64,000 nucleotides of DNA from Zhihengliuella flava. Lineage in GTDB: Bacteria; Actinomycetota; Actinomycetes; Actinomycetales; Micrococcaceae. Position 1 is the first letter of the stretch. Each line of letters opens with the position of its first letter. The notes beneath the pieces were generated by a model. That model saw nothing but the letters and a program-made list of their open reading frames with translations. It did no database searches and was not told the origin of the DNA. The stretch lies in the NCBI RefSeq assembly GCF_015751895.1, contig NZ_JADOTZ010000001.1, positions 1,240,001 to 1,304,000 on the forward strand, given 5' to 3'. Positions 51,843 to 60,279 of this stretch are shown one piece after another. The translations under genes and the position numbers were made by a program.

Positions 51843-52865
51843 ATGGCCACCATGCAGGACGTTGCGCAGCACGCTGGCGTATCTATTGCCACCGTGTCCT
51901 TTGTGCTGAACGGGACCAAGGCGGTGTCCGAGCCGACCAAGCGGCGCGTCGAGTCCGCCATGGCCGAGCTGGGCTACCGGCGCAACCCGGCCGGCAGCGC
52001 GTTGGCGCGCGGACGCACGGACATCATCGCGCTGCTGTATCCCGCACTGCAGCGGCAGCTGCACGCGACGGCGACGCGGTTCTTCACCAGCGCGGCGGAG
52101 CGGGCGCAGGAGCGGGGGTTCAGCCTGGTCATGTGGCCGGCGGCCAACGAGGCGCAGGAGATCGATGCGCTGACCAAGAGCGGGCTGATCGACGGGGTGC
52201 TGCTCATGGAGGTGCAGCTGGAGGACGAGCGCGTGGAGGCACTGCGCCGGGGGACGACGCCGTTCGCGCTCATCGGCCGCACGCAGGACCCGACTGGCCT
52301 GCCGTTTGTGGACATCGACTTTGAGCAGACTGTCATCTCCGGCCTTGAGGAGCTGGTGGCGCGCGGGCACACCAGCATCGCGTTCATCTATGACCACTCC
52401 GGGCCCACCACCCTGCACGCCTACGGCGCCATCGCCCGGGCCAGCCGCACGTTCCGGGACACCATCGCGCAGTCCGGATTAAGCGGGGTGACCGTGGACT
52501 GCCGGGAGAATCCGCGGGCGGGACGCGAGGTCGGTGAAACCTTCCGCGAGCGCTACCCGGACGTGACGGCGGTGCTGATTATGAACGAGCTGGCGAGCCC
52601 GGGCTTCATGACGGGCCTGCGTCAGGCGGGGACCCAGGTGCCGGAGGATCTCGCGGTGTTATCCCTCGTCTCGTCGGACACGGTGGCCTCGATGTCAGAC
52701 CCAGAACTCGCGTTCATGCGTGCCCCGGCCGAGGAACTCGGAAGGCTCGGCACGGACGCGGTGATCGACCGCATCACCGCGCCGGATTCGCCGTTGCCGA
52801 ACACGCTGGTGCCGTGTGAAATGGTCAACGGGAATTCTCTCCCTAGACTCACTGAACAGGCATAG
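51843..52865 (+). CDS. LacI-family repressor of the thu-like operon
   Basis: 340 residues from ATG 51843 (GAGGAGG upstream). N-terminal helix-turn-helix (MQDVAQHAGVSIATVSFVLNG) and hinge helix RNPAGSALARGRTD, then a periplasmic-binding-protein-like effector domain. Divergent from the operon it should control, as ThuR is in Sinorhizobium. The inducer is probably the imported disaccharide or its phosphate. Confidence 0.9.
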   Translation: MATMQDVAQHAGVSIATVSFVLNGTKAVSEPTKRRVESAMAELGYRRNPAGSALARGRTDIIALLYPALQRQLHATATRFFTSAAERAQERGFSLVMWPAANEAQEIDALTKSGLIDGVLLMEVQLEDERVEALRRGTTPFALIGRTQDPTGLPFVDIDFEQTVISGLEELVARGHTSIAFIYDHSGPTTLHAYGAIARASRTFRDTIAQSGLSGVTVDCRENPRAGREVGETFRERYPDVTAVLIMNELASPGFMTGLRQAGTQVPEDLAVLSLVSSDTVASMSDPELAFMRAPAEELGRLGTDAVIDRITAPDSPLPNTLVPCEMVNGNSLPRLTEQA

Positions 52866-53242
52866 AAATACGCGCCGCCCCTTCCATAGCCGCGCGAAAT
52901 CACGTTCAGCAATATTCCATTAAAACCGCGCAGCAACGTATCTTGCCATGCCTCAGTGTTCACTATCTATTAGTGGCCCAAATTTGCACTCATGACACCC
53001 AGCCGTCAATCGGTCGACACAGTACACTCCACGCATAACTTCAAACCACCGCTTGAAAGAGAAGACCACACAGTTCACCTAAAAGCCTCGCAAAATATCG
53101 GAGCATCTAACATATTCCTCACCAGCCGAGTAACCACGACTGATTCGAGACGAACGGCTGGACATCCATGCTTGTTCTAGGAATTTGGTAGCATTCGAAG
53201 ACAACTCGCACGAGCGAGAAGATTTCCAACTTGGGGGGCAAC
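52866..53242. other. 377-bp AT-rich gap at the island edge
   Basis: Clearly AT-richer than the preceding DNA, with no convincing gene; a 62-codon frame at 52992 has no signals. The stretch near 53180-53195 (GAATTTGGTAGCATTC) may hold a -10 for the next gene. I found no tRNA or direct repeat that would mark an integration site. Confidence 0.5.
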
Positions 53243-54049
53243 ATGCGTCAGGACCTCGCCACGGCGACTTCACACTTGGAAACCGCTACCGGCCGGGGTG
53301 CCTCTAACATACACGGCGTTGAGAATTACCTTAGGGACGGAGAGACGGTTTACGCCGTTGCGCTCGTTGGTATTTTCAACTCGCATGCAGTTGCGGTCGT
53401 AACAGATACACGACTCTTCATTACGACCTCAAACGTCATATCTCTTCCCATTGTCCGCACAACGCTGAACGCCACACAGAGTCAAGACGTCGTCCACACA
53501 GTGATTGGCCACGCAGGGGCATCTTACGAAATAAGCTTCTACAGTACGGCCTACGGCCAGTGGATCGACGGTTTCATTCGCGCGAAGAACGGCCAAGAAC
53601 CCCGAGGAAAGTTCGAACCACTACAGGTCGAACAGAAATTGGATACTCCCGATACTCTTGCAGGACAATCCCACGACAAGCAAGCCCCTGGAAAGGGCCA
53701 CAATAATCCTGCACTAGGATGCCTTGGTATTCTCGCCGTCATTGTTTTGGGCGCTTTCCTCTTTAGTTCATGTGACGAAGGTGGATCAACACCGTCCCCT
53801 AATACCAGAGAAGCTGAGCGTATGTGCGAAGAATCCATTTCGGGCGCCTTGAGAGCGCCGTCAACGGCTTCATACAGCCACCGAGTGCAAACACATAGCA
53901 CGAACGCAAATGACTACAGAATATTGGTTGATGTTGACGCGCAGAATGGTTTTGGTGCCATGGTTCGTGAAACTTACAGCTGTAAGCTCCTCTGGCATCC
54001 GAGCACGCGAAGTTGGGACCTCACGAGTGTCACTCAGCAACCGTTCTAA
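53243..54049 (+). CDS. hypothetical protein with PH-like domain and one membrane helix
   Basis: 268 residues from ATG 53243 behind GGGGGG. Residues about 25-110 (VENYLRDGETVYAVALVGIF, VAVVTDTRLFITTSNVISLP) resemble the bacterial PH/YokE-type domain. A hydrophobic helix (LGCLGILAVIVLGAFLFSS, about 158-176) precedes a C-terminal domain with two Cys (RMCEESISGALRAPSTASY, YSCKLLWHPSTRSW). AT-richer codon use than neighbours suggests acquisition. Role unknown. Confidence 0.6.
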   Translation: MRQDLATATSHLETATGRGASNIHGVENYLRDGETVYAVALVGIFNSHAVAVVTDTRLFITTSNVISLPIVRTTLNATQSQDVVHTVIGHAGASYEISFYSTAYGQWIDGFIRAKNGQEPRGKFEPLQVEQKLDTPDTLAGQSHDKQAPGKGHNNPALGCLGILAVIVLGAFLFSSCDEGGSTPSPNTREAERMCEESISGALRAPSTASYSHRVQTHSTNANDYRILVDVDAQNGFGAMVRETYSCKLLWHPSTRSWDLTSVTQQPF

Positions 54050-54365
54050 GTGACGTGCATCTACACCACCTGGCCACCTAACCCCTTCGACCCAGAGCTA
54101 GAACTGAACCCAGGACGGTTCAAGCCAGGTTCACAGCCGGCCGCGTAGCGGACGCCCCATAGCCGATCTCCGAGCTAGCGAGGAGACCGGCCTAACTCTC
54201 GGTGAGGTCCCGTGACCGACCTCGCTCTACGTCCAGATAGGATCGGCAGAAACGTCGCAGTTCAAATGACTCGGCAACAGCACTGCGCTCTTGCGTCTCG
54301 TGTACGCGAGCTAGGCAAGAGCACATCGCGCCACCGGGGGAATGGTGTCGCAGAAGGGGTACTCA
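54050..54365. other. 316-bp gap with hairpin before the methyltransferase
   Basis: Contains an imperfect hairpin CCGATCTCC/GGAGACCGG (54163-54190, one mismatch, loop GAGCTAGCGA) that could terminate the gene at 53243, and a TAGGAT box (54238-54243) that may be the -10 for the methyltransferase operon. No gene seen. Confidence 0.4.
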
Positions 54366-55721
54366 GTGGCAGAGAAGAGTAGGAACTCGAGCCTCACGGC
54401 TGCGAAGAAGGCAAAGAACGATGAGTTCTACACGCAGTGGGCGGACATTGAGCGCGAGATGAACGCCTATCTCGAATACGACCCTGATGTATTCCGCGGA
54501 AAGACTGTCCTACTGCCTTGCGATGATCCTGAATGGAGTAACTTCGCCAAGTTCTTCGCGCTGCATTTCTCGGACTACGGACTGAAGAAGCTCATCTCCA
54601 CCAGCTATGCCCCGAACAGCAACCCGAACGTGAAGGACGTGTACGCACCAACGCTGTTTGAGTTTGACGACCCAAAGTTCGATGAGACGAAGACACGCGA
54701 GAATGGGAAGAAGTTCGTTCTCGATGCAAACGATCTCAACGGCGACGGGCGAGTAGACATCGACGACCTCACCTGGGAGTACCTAGAAGGCGATGGCGAC
54801 TTCCGCAGTCCAGAAGTGACGGAGCTGCGCGACGAAGCTGACTTCGTGATCACTAACCCACCGTTTTCACTCTTCCGTGATTTCCTGGGTTGGCTTGTCG
54901 AGGGAGACGTGCGGTTCTCCATAGTCGGCAACAGCAATGCCATTACGTACCGAGAAGTGTTCCCCTTGATCAAGGGGAACAAGCTCTGGAAGGGTGCCAC
55001 AGCAAATTCCACGGACATGGTGTTCGGCGTCCCTAAGGGCACTGCGGTCAAGGAAGCAGACAGACAGAAAGCCGAACGGATGGGGTACGCCTCCAATGAT
55101 GAGTACGACTTCACGCGCCTCGGAAACTCGTGCTGGTTCACAAATATTGAGCATGGGCGACGGCATGAGCCTCTGCAGCTGATGACAACAGCCGATAACG
55201 CTAAGTTCAGCCGACACAAGGACGTACGCGACTCCAACTATGCAACGTATGACAATTTTGAGGCGATCGAGGTTCCGTACGTAGATGCCATCCCCAGTGA
55301 TCACCAGGGCATCATGGGTGTTCCCATCACCTTTCTCGATAAGTACAACCCTGATCAGTTCGAGATCCTCGGCACTACTGAGGGCGACTACCCTGCCACG
55401 AAGAAGTATGCGAAGAAGAAGCGTGTCGTGAACGGGGTCCCCCAGAAGTCGAACACAGGAACAATGAGTGGAGTCATCCGCGAATCTGAATTCGGTAAGG
55501 GCACCTACTTCGATGTTGGCTACCCAGTCCGCGCCGTGTACAAGCGCATCCTCATCCGTCACCGCAATGAGGCCAACGGCAATCTCCGTGTTGTGTTCGG
55601 CGAAGGCACAGGACTTCAGGACGTCGAAGTCGAGTCGCCTAATAGCACGGTTAACGTTCGCAAGGTCACGGACGAACAGGGCAACACTCGGCTGGTTGCC
55701 GAAGGGGGGAGCGCGGAATGA
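54366..55721 (+). CDS. adenine-specific DNA methyltransferase, EcoRI family
   Basis: 451 residues from GTG 54366, chosen for AAGGGG 6 nt upstream; ATG 54342 adds eight residues with a poorer site. The N-terminus [18 protein letters not shown] is typical of this family. Catalytic NPPF is at residues 164-167 ([15 protein letters not shown]), which marks an N6-adenine (gamma-type) enzyme. Just before it lies [12 protein letters not shown], an EF-hand/dockerin-like loop. Should methylate adenine in a short recognition site. The TGA overlaps the downstream nuclease ATG. Island codon use. Confidence 0.85.
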   Translation: MAEKSRNSSLTAAKKAKNDEFYTQWADIEREMNAYLEYDPDVFRGKTVLLPCDDPEWSNFAKFFALHFSDYGLKKLISTSYAPNSNPNVKDVYAPTLFEFDDPKFDETKTRENGKKFVLDANDLNGDGRVDIDDLTWEYLEGDGDFRSPEVTELRDEADFVITNPPFSLFRDFLGWLVEGDVRFSIVGNSNAITYREVFPLIKGNKLWKGATANSTDMVFGVPKGTAVKEADRQKAERMGYASNDEYDFTRLGNSCWFTNIEHGRRHEPLQLMTTADNAKFSRHKDVRDSNYATYDNFEAIEVPYVDAIPSDHQGIMGVPITFLDKYNPDQFEILGTTEGDYPATKKYAKKKRVVNGVPQKSNTGTMSGVIRESEFGKGTYFDVGYPVRAVYKRILIRHRNEANGNLRVVFGEGTGLQDVEVESPNSTVNVRKVTDEQGNTRLVAEGGSAE

Positions 55722-56905
55722 AGACCACATTGAAGCAACACACAGTTGCCGCGGTCACCAAGGGATTCGTCTACAACGAACTTGAAGCTAAGGGCCTCTA
55801 TGGCCTCTCAGGTTCTCTCGTTATCCAGCCTGAGTATCAACGCAACTACATCTACGGCGACGGTAAGAAGGACGTTGCCGTCATCGAATCGCTGCTTAAG
55901 GGCTACCCGCTCGGCCTGATCTACTTCAACGACGCCAGCGCAGCGTTCAGCGACGGCAAGGACCACTTCGAAGTGCTGGACGGCCAGCAACGCATTACCT
56001 CCATCGGCCGGTTTGTCACTGGCAAGTTCGCCATCAAACGCGGTGACCGTGAACAGACGTTCTCGTCTCTGCCCGCCGAAGATCAGGCACTCATCATGGA
56101 CAGCCAGCTGCTCGTGTACGTGTGTGAGGGCACGGAAGGTGAGATCAAGGAGTGGTTCAAGACGATCAACATCTCCGGTGTCCCGCTCAACGAACAGGAA
56201 CTATTGAACGCCGTCTACTCGGGACCGTTCGTCACAGCGGCCAAGGCAGAGTTCTCTAACTCAGGCAACGCCTTGCAGCAGAAGTGGGGCGCGTATGTAA
56301 AGGGTGATCCCAAGCGCCAGGAGGTGCTTGAAACGGCTCTGGAGTGGGTCTCTGACTCGAAGGGCCAGTCAATCGAGCGGTACATGGCCGATCACCGACA
56401 CGATTCAGCCATCACGGAACTAAAGACGTACTTCACCACGGTCATCGACTGGGTAGGGGGCGTGTTCACGCGGAGCCCTGACCCGGAGATGCGCGGGCTT
56501 CCGTGGGGTAAGTGGTACGAAGAGTACAAGAACACGGCCTATGATCCGGGCGCTCTCGAGGCCCGGGTTCAAGAGCTGCGCGAGAGCGAAGCTGTGCGGG
56601 ACCGAAAGGGTATTTACCCCTTCGTGCTCGGCGGCGAAGAGGACACTCGCCTGCTCAATGTGCGGTTCTTTGAGCCCTCCACGATTAAGGCTGCCTACAA
56701 GCGTCAGACGGCGGACGCGAAGTCCCAGGGGATCTCTAACTGTCCCTTGTGCGCGGTTGGCAACAATGCCAACAAGACTAAGATTTGGGCGCAGAAGGAG
56801 ATGGACGCCGATCATGTTCACGCGTGGTCAAAGGGTGGGGCCACCACCGCCGAAAACTGCGAGATGCTGTGCATCACGCATAACCGCGCCAAAGGGAACA
56901 GGTAA
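55718..56905 (+). CDS. DUF262 (GmrSD-like) protein with C-terminal HNH nuclease
   Basis: 395 residues. The DUF262 ParB/NTPase-like domain covers about residues 20-230, with [10 protein letters not shown] and the diagnostic DGQQR at 88-92 ([13 protein letters not shown]). C-terminal HNH nuclease: CPLC at 342-345, DADHVHAW at 363-370, then [19 protein letters not shown], giving zinc Cys pairs and the catalytic His/Asn/His. Related DUF262 proteins act in Type IV restriction (GmrSD) and other anti-phage systems. 4-nt overlap with the methyltransferase makes the pair one module. Confidence 0.85.
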   Translation: MKTTLKQHTVAAVTKGFVYNELEAKGLYGLSGSLVIQPEYQRNYIYGDGKKDVAVIESLLKGYPLGLIYFNDASAAFSDGKDHFEVLDGQQRITSIGRFVTGKFAIKRGDREQTFSSLPAEDQALIMDSQLLVYVCEGTEGEIKEWFKTINISGVPLNEQELLNAVYSGPFVTAAKAEFSNSGNALQQKWGAYVKGDPKRQEVLETALEWVSDSKGQSIERYMADHRHDSAITELKTYFTTVIDWVGGVFTRSPDPEMRGLPWGKWYEEYKNTAYDPGALEARVQELRESEAVRDRKGIYPFVLGGEEDTRLLNVRFFEPSTIKAAYKRQTADAKSQGISNCPLCAVGNNANKTKIWAQKEMDADHVHAWSKGGATTAENCEMLCITHNRAKGNR

Positions 56906-56912
56906 CTGTTCC
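56895..56912 (+). terminator. hairpin across the nuclease stop codon
   Basis: GGAACAG-GTAA-CTGTTCC, the TAA stop being in the loop. A stronger hairpin, GGCCGGC-AGAAG-GCCGGCC followed by TTTC, lies at 57008-57026 and may be the true terminator. Confidence 0.4.
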
Positions 56913-57294
56913 GGCTGTAAAACAAGGGTTCATGGCCACCAGCGCCGCTTCCTGGATTCCAAGGGTTCTGCACGTGTTCGAGCCTGACGACATGGACATT
57001 CGGTCATGGCCGGCAGAAGGCCGGCCTTTCGTCCTCGTCCCCGACGGCGGCACGTTCCGGTTCGGTCGCGCTGCTCGCTGGAAGGATGAGCAAGTCCTCG
57101 TAGATTTCCCGGCTCGTACGCTGAATGCGTTCGAGAACAACAGCACATGGCTGCATATCTCTCAGCTAGAGCGTGTGCCTGGGATGATGCCGGAGTGCGC
57201 AGCTGCGCGCACCGGGTACGACGCTTTTGACGTGCTGTGGAAATCTGACCGGTGCCCCCTGGCCACGGCCCAAGCGAGTCTTAGAATCAGCTGC
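56906..57294 (+). other. open frame of doubtful status after the nuclease
   Basis: From ATG 56932 the frame is open for 121 codons into the next feature (WIPRVLHVFEPDDMD, then RPFVLVPDGGTFRFGRAARW). No family recognised, weak ribosome site, and a terminator-like hairpin (57008-57026) lies within it. It may be a decayed gene from the mobile region. Confidence 0.35.
57282..57287 (+). promoter_or_regulatory. leaderless -10 box (TAGAAT)
   Basis: TAGAAT ends 7 nt before ATG 57295, which has no ribosome site; supports a leaderless start for the zinc-finger/HTH gene. Confidence 0.4.
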
Positions 57295-57660
57295 ATGGAC
57301 CTAGACCTAATGAATCAGCCACTATCGGAGCCGCCAAAGCAGCGGGCTCTTGTCCTCCCGCGCGCTCCGATTACGTGCGTGATATGCGGTGCTCAGGTGC
57401 CCCCAATGAGAGTGGTGGGCGCCGCTCCCCCAGTGCTGACCCGATCTGCTCGGACGAGTGCTGGGATGCTCTACGGGAGGAGCTGCAGATTGCGAGCGTG
57501 CCCAAGCACATCACGCGCGATGAGGCGATTCTCCGGCTCCACGTTGAAGGCAAGCCAGGGGAGAAAATCGCGGCGTGGTTCGGCCTCACTCCCCCGTGGG
57601 TGAAGAAGATTGTTCGTCACCAGCTCGATCCGCCCCGCACATCTGACGCTCGACGTCCCG
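57295..57660 (+). pseudogene. zinc-finger/HTH protein split by a -1 frameshift
   Basis: From ATG 57295 the first frame gives MDLDLMNQPLSEPPKQRALV and then ITCVICGAQVP, half a CxxC zinc knuckle. The other half (DPICSDECWDALREELQ) and a helix-turn-helix-like segment (GEKIAAWFGLTPPWVKKIVR) continue in the -1 frame after the CCCCC run at about 57400-57404. Restoring one base joins them into a CxxC...CxxxC protein of phage/mobile-element type. Without it the first frame stops at 57603. The C-terminal end is uncertain; it appears to run out before the lipoprotein gene. Not recognised further. Confidence 0.5.
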
Positions 57661-57765
57661 CACCCAACCCATTCTGTGAGGCCGGCCACATAGCCTTCCC
57701 TGACCGGCCACACACCGGTTTCCGCCACTTCCCAGGCGGGATCATCACCACCGTTGGGGGACCTC

Positions 57766-58464
57766 ATGAACACCACCATCACCACGCGGAGGCCGCGGGC
57801 CTCCGCCCGGCGGGCGCTCACCGCGCTCTTCGCTTCCGCCGGCCTGCTGTTCGCCATCGCGGCGTGCGGGTCCGGCTCCACGGAGGACGACGGCGCCGCC
57901 ATCGCCTCCGCGTCCATCGACGCCGCAGCCGCGTCCGAATCCGCCGCTGCAGAAGAAGCCGCCGCGTCCTCGAGCGCCGCTGCCGAGTCCTCCCGTGCCG
58001 CGGAGGAGTCCGCCAGCGCGGCCGCCGAATCCTCCCGCGCCGCCGCCGAGGCCGAGGCCTCCCGGCAGGCGGAAGAAGAGGCCGCTGCGGAGGCCGAAGC
58101 TGAGGCGTCGCGAGAGGCTGCCGAGTCCGCTGCCGCGGCCGCCGAGGCCTCCCGCCAAGCCGAGGAGGAGGCCGGGACCGTCAGCCAGCAGAACGCACTG
58201 CGCAGCGCCAACAGCTACCTGGACTTCACGGCGTTCTCCCGCACGGGCCTCATCGATCAGTTGATCTTTGAGGACTACTCCGCCGAGGACGCCACGTGGG
58301 CCGTGGACCGGGTCGACGTCGATTGGATGGAACAAGCTGCGCAGTCGGCACAGGACTACCTGGACTTCACGGGCTTCTCCCGGCAGGGGCTGATCGACCA
58401 GCTGATTTTTGAGGGATTCACCCAGGAGCAGGCCGTCTACGGAGTGGACCAGACCGGGCTCTAG
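57766..58464 (+). CDS. Ltp-family surface lipoprotein with two C-terminal repeats
   Basis: 232 residues from ATG 57766 behind GGGGGA. Signal peptide with lipobox (LLFAIAACGSGS, Cys about 31), a long low-complexity stalk of Ala, Glu and Ser (about 38-138), then two tandem copies of about 42 residues with A-x-YL-DF-x-x-FSR-x-GLIDQLIFE (about 142-185 and 190-232). This repeat is the Ltp family (host cell surface-exposed lipoprotein, PF07553). Streptococcal phage TP-J34 Ltp blocks DNA injection by other phages. Whether this one does is unknown. Confidence 0.8.
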   Translation: MNTTITTRRPRASARRALTALFASAGLLFAIAACGSGSTEDDGAAIASASIDAAAASESAAAEEAAASSSAAAESSRAAEESASAAAESSRAAAEAEASRQAEEEAAAEAEAEASREAAESAAAAAEASRQAEEEAGTVSQQNALRSANSYLDFTAFSRTGLIDQLIFEDYSAEDATWAVDRVDVDWMEQAAQSAQDYLDFTGFSRQGLIDQLIFEGFTQEQAVYGVDQTGL

Positions 58465-58577
58465 GCCAGGCGGCCGGGGCCCGCGTGCCCAGCCCCGGGC
58501 CACTGGCATCGCGGATCACTACATCCCGGGGCACCGCACCGCGGGACGCAGCACCGCGGCGCCCCCTGCACAACACG

Positions 58578-58619
58578 GAGGCCGTGGGGTCCCGCCCGGT
58601 GGCGGGTTCCCACGGCCTC
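58578..58619. terminator. bidirectional terminator between the Ltp-like and sulfatase genes
   Basis: GAGGCCGTGGG (58578-58588) pairs with CCCACGGCCTC (58609-58619), and CCCGCC with GGCGGG inside, loop CGGT. Very stable, symmetric between the two convergent stops. Confidence 0.7.
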
Positions 58620-58632
58620 GTCGCGCGTGCGC

Positions 58633-60279
58633 CTACGCGGACGACGTCGGGGCCACGCCTGTGTCCGCCACGGAGGCCATCGCCTCCAGCAGCGCCACCT
58701 GCAGCTCGCAGCGCAGCTCGGCCGCGGCGGGGTCCTCGGCGAGGTTGTGCATCTCCTGCGGGTCCGTGAGGTGGTCATAAACCTCCACCTCGGCCGAGCC
58801 GAAGTAGCGCGTCATCCGCCCGCGCGGCGTGAGCACCGTGCGGATGGTGATCGGCGCCGGAAGCCCCTCCGGGGTGAACGGCTGCTCCTCCTCGATGAGC
58901 AGCTCACGCCGCCACGCGGCTGAGGCGTCAGCCTCCGCTCCGGCCGCTGCGCCGTCGTCCGCTAACAGCGGCACTAGGCTGCGGCCCTGAATCCCGCGGA
59001 ACGGCTGCGCCCCCGTGATCTCCAGCAGCGTCGGCGCCAAGTCCGCCGTGGAGACCAGCTCGCCGCGGCGCCCGGCCGCGACGCCCGGGCCGGCGATCAC
59101 CAGCGGCACCCGCGTCACCGCCCGGTAGTGCACAAAGTGCTTGAGCATCAGGCCGTGATCGCCGAACACGTCCCCGTGATCCGCGGTGAACACCACCACC
59201 GTGTTCTCCGCCTGGCCCGTCTCCTCGAGGGCGGCCAGCACGCGCCCCACCTGATCATCCACGAACTCGATCTGCCCGTACTGTGCGGCCATGGCCTGCC
59301 GGTACTGCGCCTCGTCCGCGGCGAAGGACATGGTGGGGTCCGGATCCGGGGTCCCGCGGCGCTCCGCCATGAGCCGCACGTGCTCCGGCGAGCGCGCGTG
59401 ATCCTGGTGGAAGCTCTCCGGCAGGGGCACGTCCTCCGGGCGGTGGCGTTGGGCATACTCCGCCGGCGGCGCGAACGGGTGGTGCGGGTCCGGGAAGGAC
59501 ACGAACAAGAAGAACGGGTCCTCCTGCTCCGCCGCCGCCCGAATGCGCGCCTCGGCCCGCTCCCCCACGTACGCGGTGGGGTGCTCCGACGCCGGGATCG
59601 CCGAGGTGTAAACCTGCTCCCACGCGGAGGAGACCCGGCTGCTCGCGCCCGGCCCGCCGTGGCCCGGGTCCACCCCGCGCTCGCGCGCCCAGTGCCGCCA
59701 ATGGCCGCCCGGGGCGTCGCCGTGGCCCACCACGAGGTCCACGTCCTGGTACCCGTAGTAGTCCGCCGGCAGCGGCAGGGGGGCGGCGTCGTGCCGGGCC
59801 CGGTCCTCCTGCAGGTCCCAGCCGGGCTGGCGTTCGCGGACGACGGCGTCCGGCGCGGCCGCATCCGCCAGCAGCGGGGAGGTGGCGCGGATCTGCTCCA
59901 GCTGATCCGGCTCGAACTCCCATCCCATGTTCTGGTGGTGCAGCTTGCCCACCGCCGCCGTCCCGTACCCGTCCCGGGCCAGCTGGCGCACCACCGTGCT
60001 GGCGTCCGGATCCAACGGGATCCCGTTGCACCGGGTGCCGTGGGCCGACGGCCAGCGGCCCGTCAGCAGGCTGGCCCGGTTCGGCATGCACGTGGGGCTG
60101 GTGACGTGGGCCTCGTCGAAGACGCGCCCGCGGGCGGCCAGCGCGTCGAGGTGTGGCGTGCTGACGTGGCGGTCCCCGCCGAAGCCCAGGTGATCGGCCC
60201 GCAGCTGATCGGCGATGATGAACAGGACGTTGGGCCGGTCCGTGCCCCCGGGTCCGTCAGCGCCGCCGGGGCGGCTCAC
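58633..60279 (-). CDS. sulfatase (type I, Cys-type)
   Basis: 548 residues from GTG 60279, which overlaps the ABC ATPase stop (GTGA). NVLFIIADQLRADHLG begins the alkaline-phosphatase-like fold; the sulfatase signature C-x-P-x-R is TCMPNRASLLTGRW (Cys becomes formylglycine). Metal-binding FTADHGDVFGDHGLM is present, and VGKLHHQ supplies the second signature Lys/His. No signal peptide, so cytoplasmic. The operon with an importer suggests hydrolysis of an imported sulfate ester. A formylglycine-generating enzyme must be elsewhere. Confidence 0.9.
   Translation of the reverse strand: MSRPGGADGPGGTDRPNVLFIIADQLRADHLGFGGDRHVSTPHLDALAARGRVFDEAHVTSPTCMPNRASLLTGRWPSAHGTRCNGIPLDPDASTVVRQLARDGYGTAAVGKLHHQNMGWEFEPDQLEQIRATSPLLADAAAPDAVVRERQPGWDLQEDRARHDAAPLPLPADYYGYQDVDLVVGHGDAPGGHWRHWARERGVDPGHGGPGASSRVSSAWEQVYTSAIPASEHPTAYVGERAEARIRAAAEQEDPFFLFVSFPDPHHPFAPPAEYAQRHRPEDVPLPESFHQDHARSPEHVRLMAERRGTPDPDPTMSFAADEAQYRQAMAAQYGQIEFVDDQVGRVLAALEETGQAENTVVVFTADHGDVFGDHGLMLKHFVHYRAVTRVPLVIAGPGVAAGRRGELVSTADLAPTLLEITGAQPFRGIQGRSLVPLLADDGAAAGAEADASAAWRRELLIEEEQPFTPEGLPAPITIRTVLTPRGRMTRYFGSAEVEVYDHLTDPQEMHNLAEDPAAAELRCELQVALLEAMASVADTGVAPTSSA

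Noticed and set aside
52992-53180. 62-codon frame in the AT-rich gap
   Set aside because: No ribosome site, no domain, random composition.
54050-54365. Possible tRNA or attachment site
   Set aside because: GGTTCAAGCC resembles a T-loop, but no acceptor stem or cloverleaf can be drawn around it.
57400-57406. Programmed -1 frameshift in the zinc-finger gene
   Set aside because: The C5 run is not a canonical X-XXY-YYZ slippery heptamer in the reading frame and I see no clear stimulatory hairpin, so a lost base is simpler.
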